Below are positions 4,982 to 5,474 of a DNA stretch of 5,474 nt, in pieces; position 1 is the stretch's first letter, and every line of letters starts with the position of its first letter. The stretch comes from JARROD01 sp037384225. Its GTDB lineage: Bacteria; Pseudomonadota; Gammaproteobacteria; Pseudomonadales; Cellvibrionaceae. Where the stretch lies: the NCBI GenBank assembly GCA_037384225.1, contig JARROD010000406.1, forward strand, positions 1 to 5,474. The letters are read 5' to 3'. The position numbers and the translations under genes are program-made. The notes under the pieces are model-generated. The model ran no database searches, was not told the DNA's origin, and saw nothing but the letters and a program-made list of their open reading frames with translations.

Positions 4982-5204
4982 CAATAAACGGTTTCCCGAG
5001 TTAACGGCTAAGGCAGACTGGGAACACATCAAATACTGGGGCGAACTTGATCAAGAATTTGCGTACTCGTGGTTCGAAAGTCTGGCGAAGGCGCTGAATG
5101 AGGAAATGAGCCGGAACATTCCGGCTAAGAAGTATGCAGCCAATAACGGTCAGAAGCTGCTGTACGTGGGTGAAAAGGGTGTTTATGCTTCCTATACACA
5201 GTAG
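4974..5204 (+). pseudogene. 5'-truncated reading frame, unknown protein
   Basis: A + strand frame, open for 76 codons and ending at TAG 5202-5204, has protein-like composition: FPELTAKADWEHIKYW, then GELDQEFAYSWFESLAKALN (an amphipathic helix), and a C-terminal KLLYVGEKGVYASYTQ. There is no ATG, GTG or TTG start in the first 44 codons; the first ATG is at 5106. The frame begins within the end of cassette 7, right at the attC7 R'' box, so the 5' part of a gene seems to have been replaced by the cassette array. I do not recognise the family. It is somewhat richer in G and C than the cassettes before it. Alternatively it could be a cassette gene whose start was lost together with attC7. Confidence 0.45.
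4976..5006 (+). other. attC: attC7 remnant at the end of cassette 7
   Basis: R'' TTCTAAC (4976-4982; with the preceding C, CTTCTAAC) is the exact complement of the cassette 7 start GTTAGAAG at 4431-4438, so it is the true end of this cassette. The sequence after it does not fold back, and the nearest R'-like box, GTTAACG (5000-5006), is only 24 bases away and does not fit GTTRRRY. The loop and the other arm appear to be lost. Confidence 0.6.
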
Positions 5205-5474
5205 CTTATTGTCGTTTAATGCAGTTTTAAGTTCAAAGTTTAAACAGGTACAAGCCTCCTGCACAATTGCCAGCCCAAGGCCAAAATGATTCCGTTGAGT
5301 GCGCGACTCACCTTTGCGCCAGACTTGTAGACACGTTGATATCGTTCTTCGAATAACTGTGACATATTAGTTGGCGTCAATTGAGGTCTATCAAGTCAGA
5401 TTTGAACCACCAGGCGTCAGGTGGTCATAACTCCTTCGTGTGAACTCTGAATTGAGGGCTATTGATTCCGTTGG
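5205..5474. other. Region without a convincing gene
   Basis: No supported gene or complete attC is seen. Visible structure: a TGAGT/ACTCA hairpin (5296-5310), an ACCACC/GGTGGT hairpin (5406-5425), the palindrome GTTTAAAC (5238-5245), and an 11-base direct repeat TGATTCCGTTG at 5287-5297 and 5463-5473. A 41-codon minus-strand frame (5365 down to 5240) lacks a ribosome binding site and is not called. The window ends inside GTTGG, which could be the start of an R' box, but no partner R'' was found. Confidence 0.5.

Larger units (their letters stand above)
138..5000 (+). mobile_element. Integron gene-cassette array (seven cassettes)
   Basis: Seven cassettes in the same orientation are separated by attC sites at 757-825, 1381-1441, 2014-2117, 2383-2472, 3129-3214 (degenerate) and 4369-4437, with a truncated site at 4976-5006. 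The recombination points, between G and TT of each R' box, fall after 819, 1435, 2111, 2466, 3208 and 4431. Cassette ends are complementary to their own starts: exact for cassettes 2, 4 and 7, one base off for cassette 3, looser for 5 and 6. No integrase gene, attI site or Pc promoter is visible, so this is an interior or distal part of an array. The left boundary of cassette 1 is not resolved: the expected R' (GTTGGGC, complement of its R'' GCCCAAC) is absent, and intron sequence occupies that place. Confidence 0.9.

Noticed and set aside
5001..5264. 87-codon minus-strand frame
   Set aside because: Antisense to the protein-like + strand frame ending at 5204, which has the more natural composition.
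5294..5300. GTTGAGT as an R' box of a further attC
   Set aside because: It fits GTTRRRY, but no R'' with a pairing arm lies within a normal attC distance; the box is part of a small TGAGT/ACTCA hairpin.
5240..5365. 41-codon minus-strand frame
   Set aside because: No ribosome binding site, no recognisable family, and length within chance.
5406..5425. ACCACC/GGTGGT hairpin as a terminator
   Set aside because: Short stem, eight-base loop and no T tract after it; it could not be tied to a gene.

Overview
The window is a run of integron gene cassettes from a bacterium, most likely a gammaproteobacterium with a chromosomal (sedentary) integron. That lineage is an inference from cassette style and product types. 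No integrase, attI site or cassette promoter lies in the window, so integron class and host cannot be fixed. The decisive evidence is a series of attC recombination sites between genes that all point the same way. Each has an R'' box (RYYYAAC-like), an imperfect palindrome, and an R' box (GTTRRRY-like). In addition, the first bases of a cassette (its R') are complementary to that cassette's own R'' at its far end: GTTAAGT/ACTTAAC for cassette 2, GTTATGG/CCATAAC for cassette 4, GTTAGAAG/CTTCTAAC for cassette 7. Chance would not produce this.

Layout. Bases 1-137: 3' end of a group II intron (domain V and domain VI hairpins), on the + strand. Cassette 1 (to 819): two-helix membrane protein of unknown function. 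Cassette 2 (820-1435): NAD(P)H-dependent FMN reductase. Cassette 3 (1436-2111): four-helix membrane protein resembling succinate dehydrogenase/fumarate reductase membrane anchors. Cassette 4 (2112-2466): no convincing gene; a frame starting inside attC3 and broken by an amber stop. Cassette 5 (2467-3208): DUF998 membrane protein with a TTG start. Cassette 6 (3209-4431): alpha/beta hydrolase with an N-terminal Cys-rich metal-binding-like module, its signal peptide cut by an ochre stop. Cassette 7 (4432 to about 4982): SGNH hydrolase lacking an internal block. From about 4983 the attC pattern stops; a 5'-truncated reading frame follows to 5204, and 5205-5474 holds no convincing gene.

The genes do not form a pathway. 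They are independently acquired cassettes, each with its own start region, and the attC sites differ in length (61 to 104 bp) and sequence, which suggests mixed origins. Several units look decayed: a nonsense codon in cassette 6, an amber in cassette 4, a missing block in cassette 7, a degenerate attC5 and a truncated attC7. This fits a weakly expressed array stretch far from the integrase promoter. The intact-looking products are the flavin reductase, the two polytopic membrane proteins of cassettes 3 and 5, and the cassette 1 protein.
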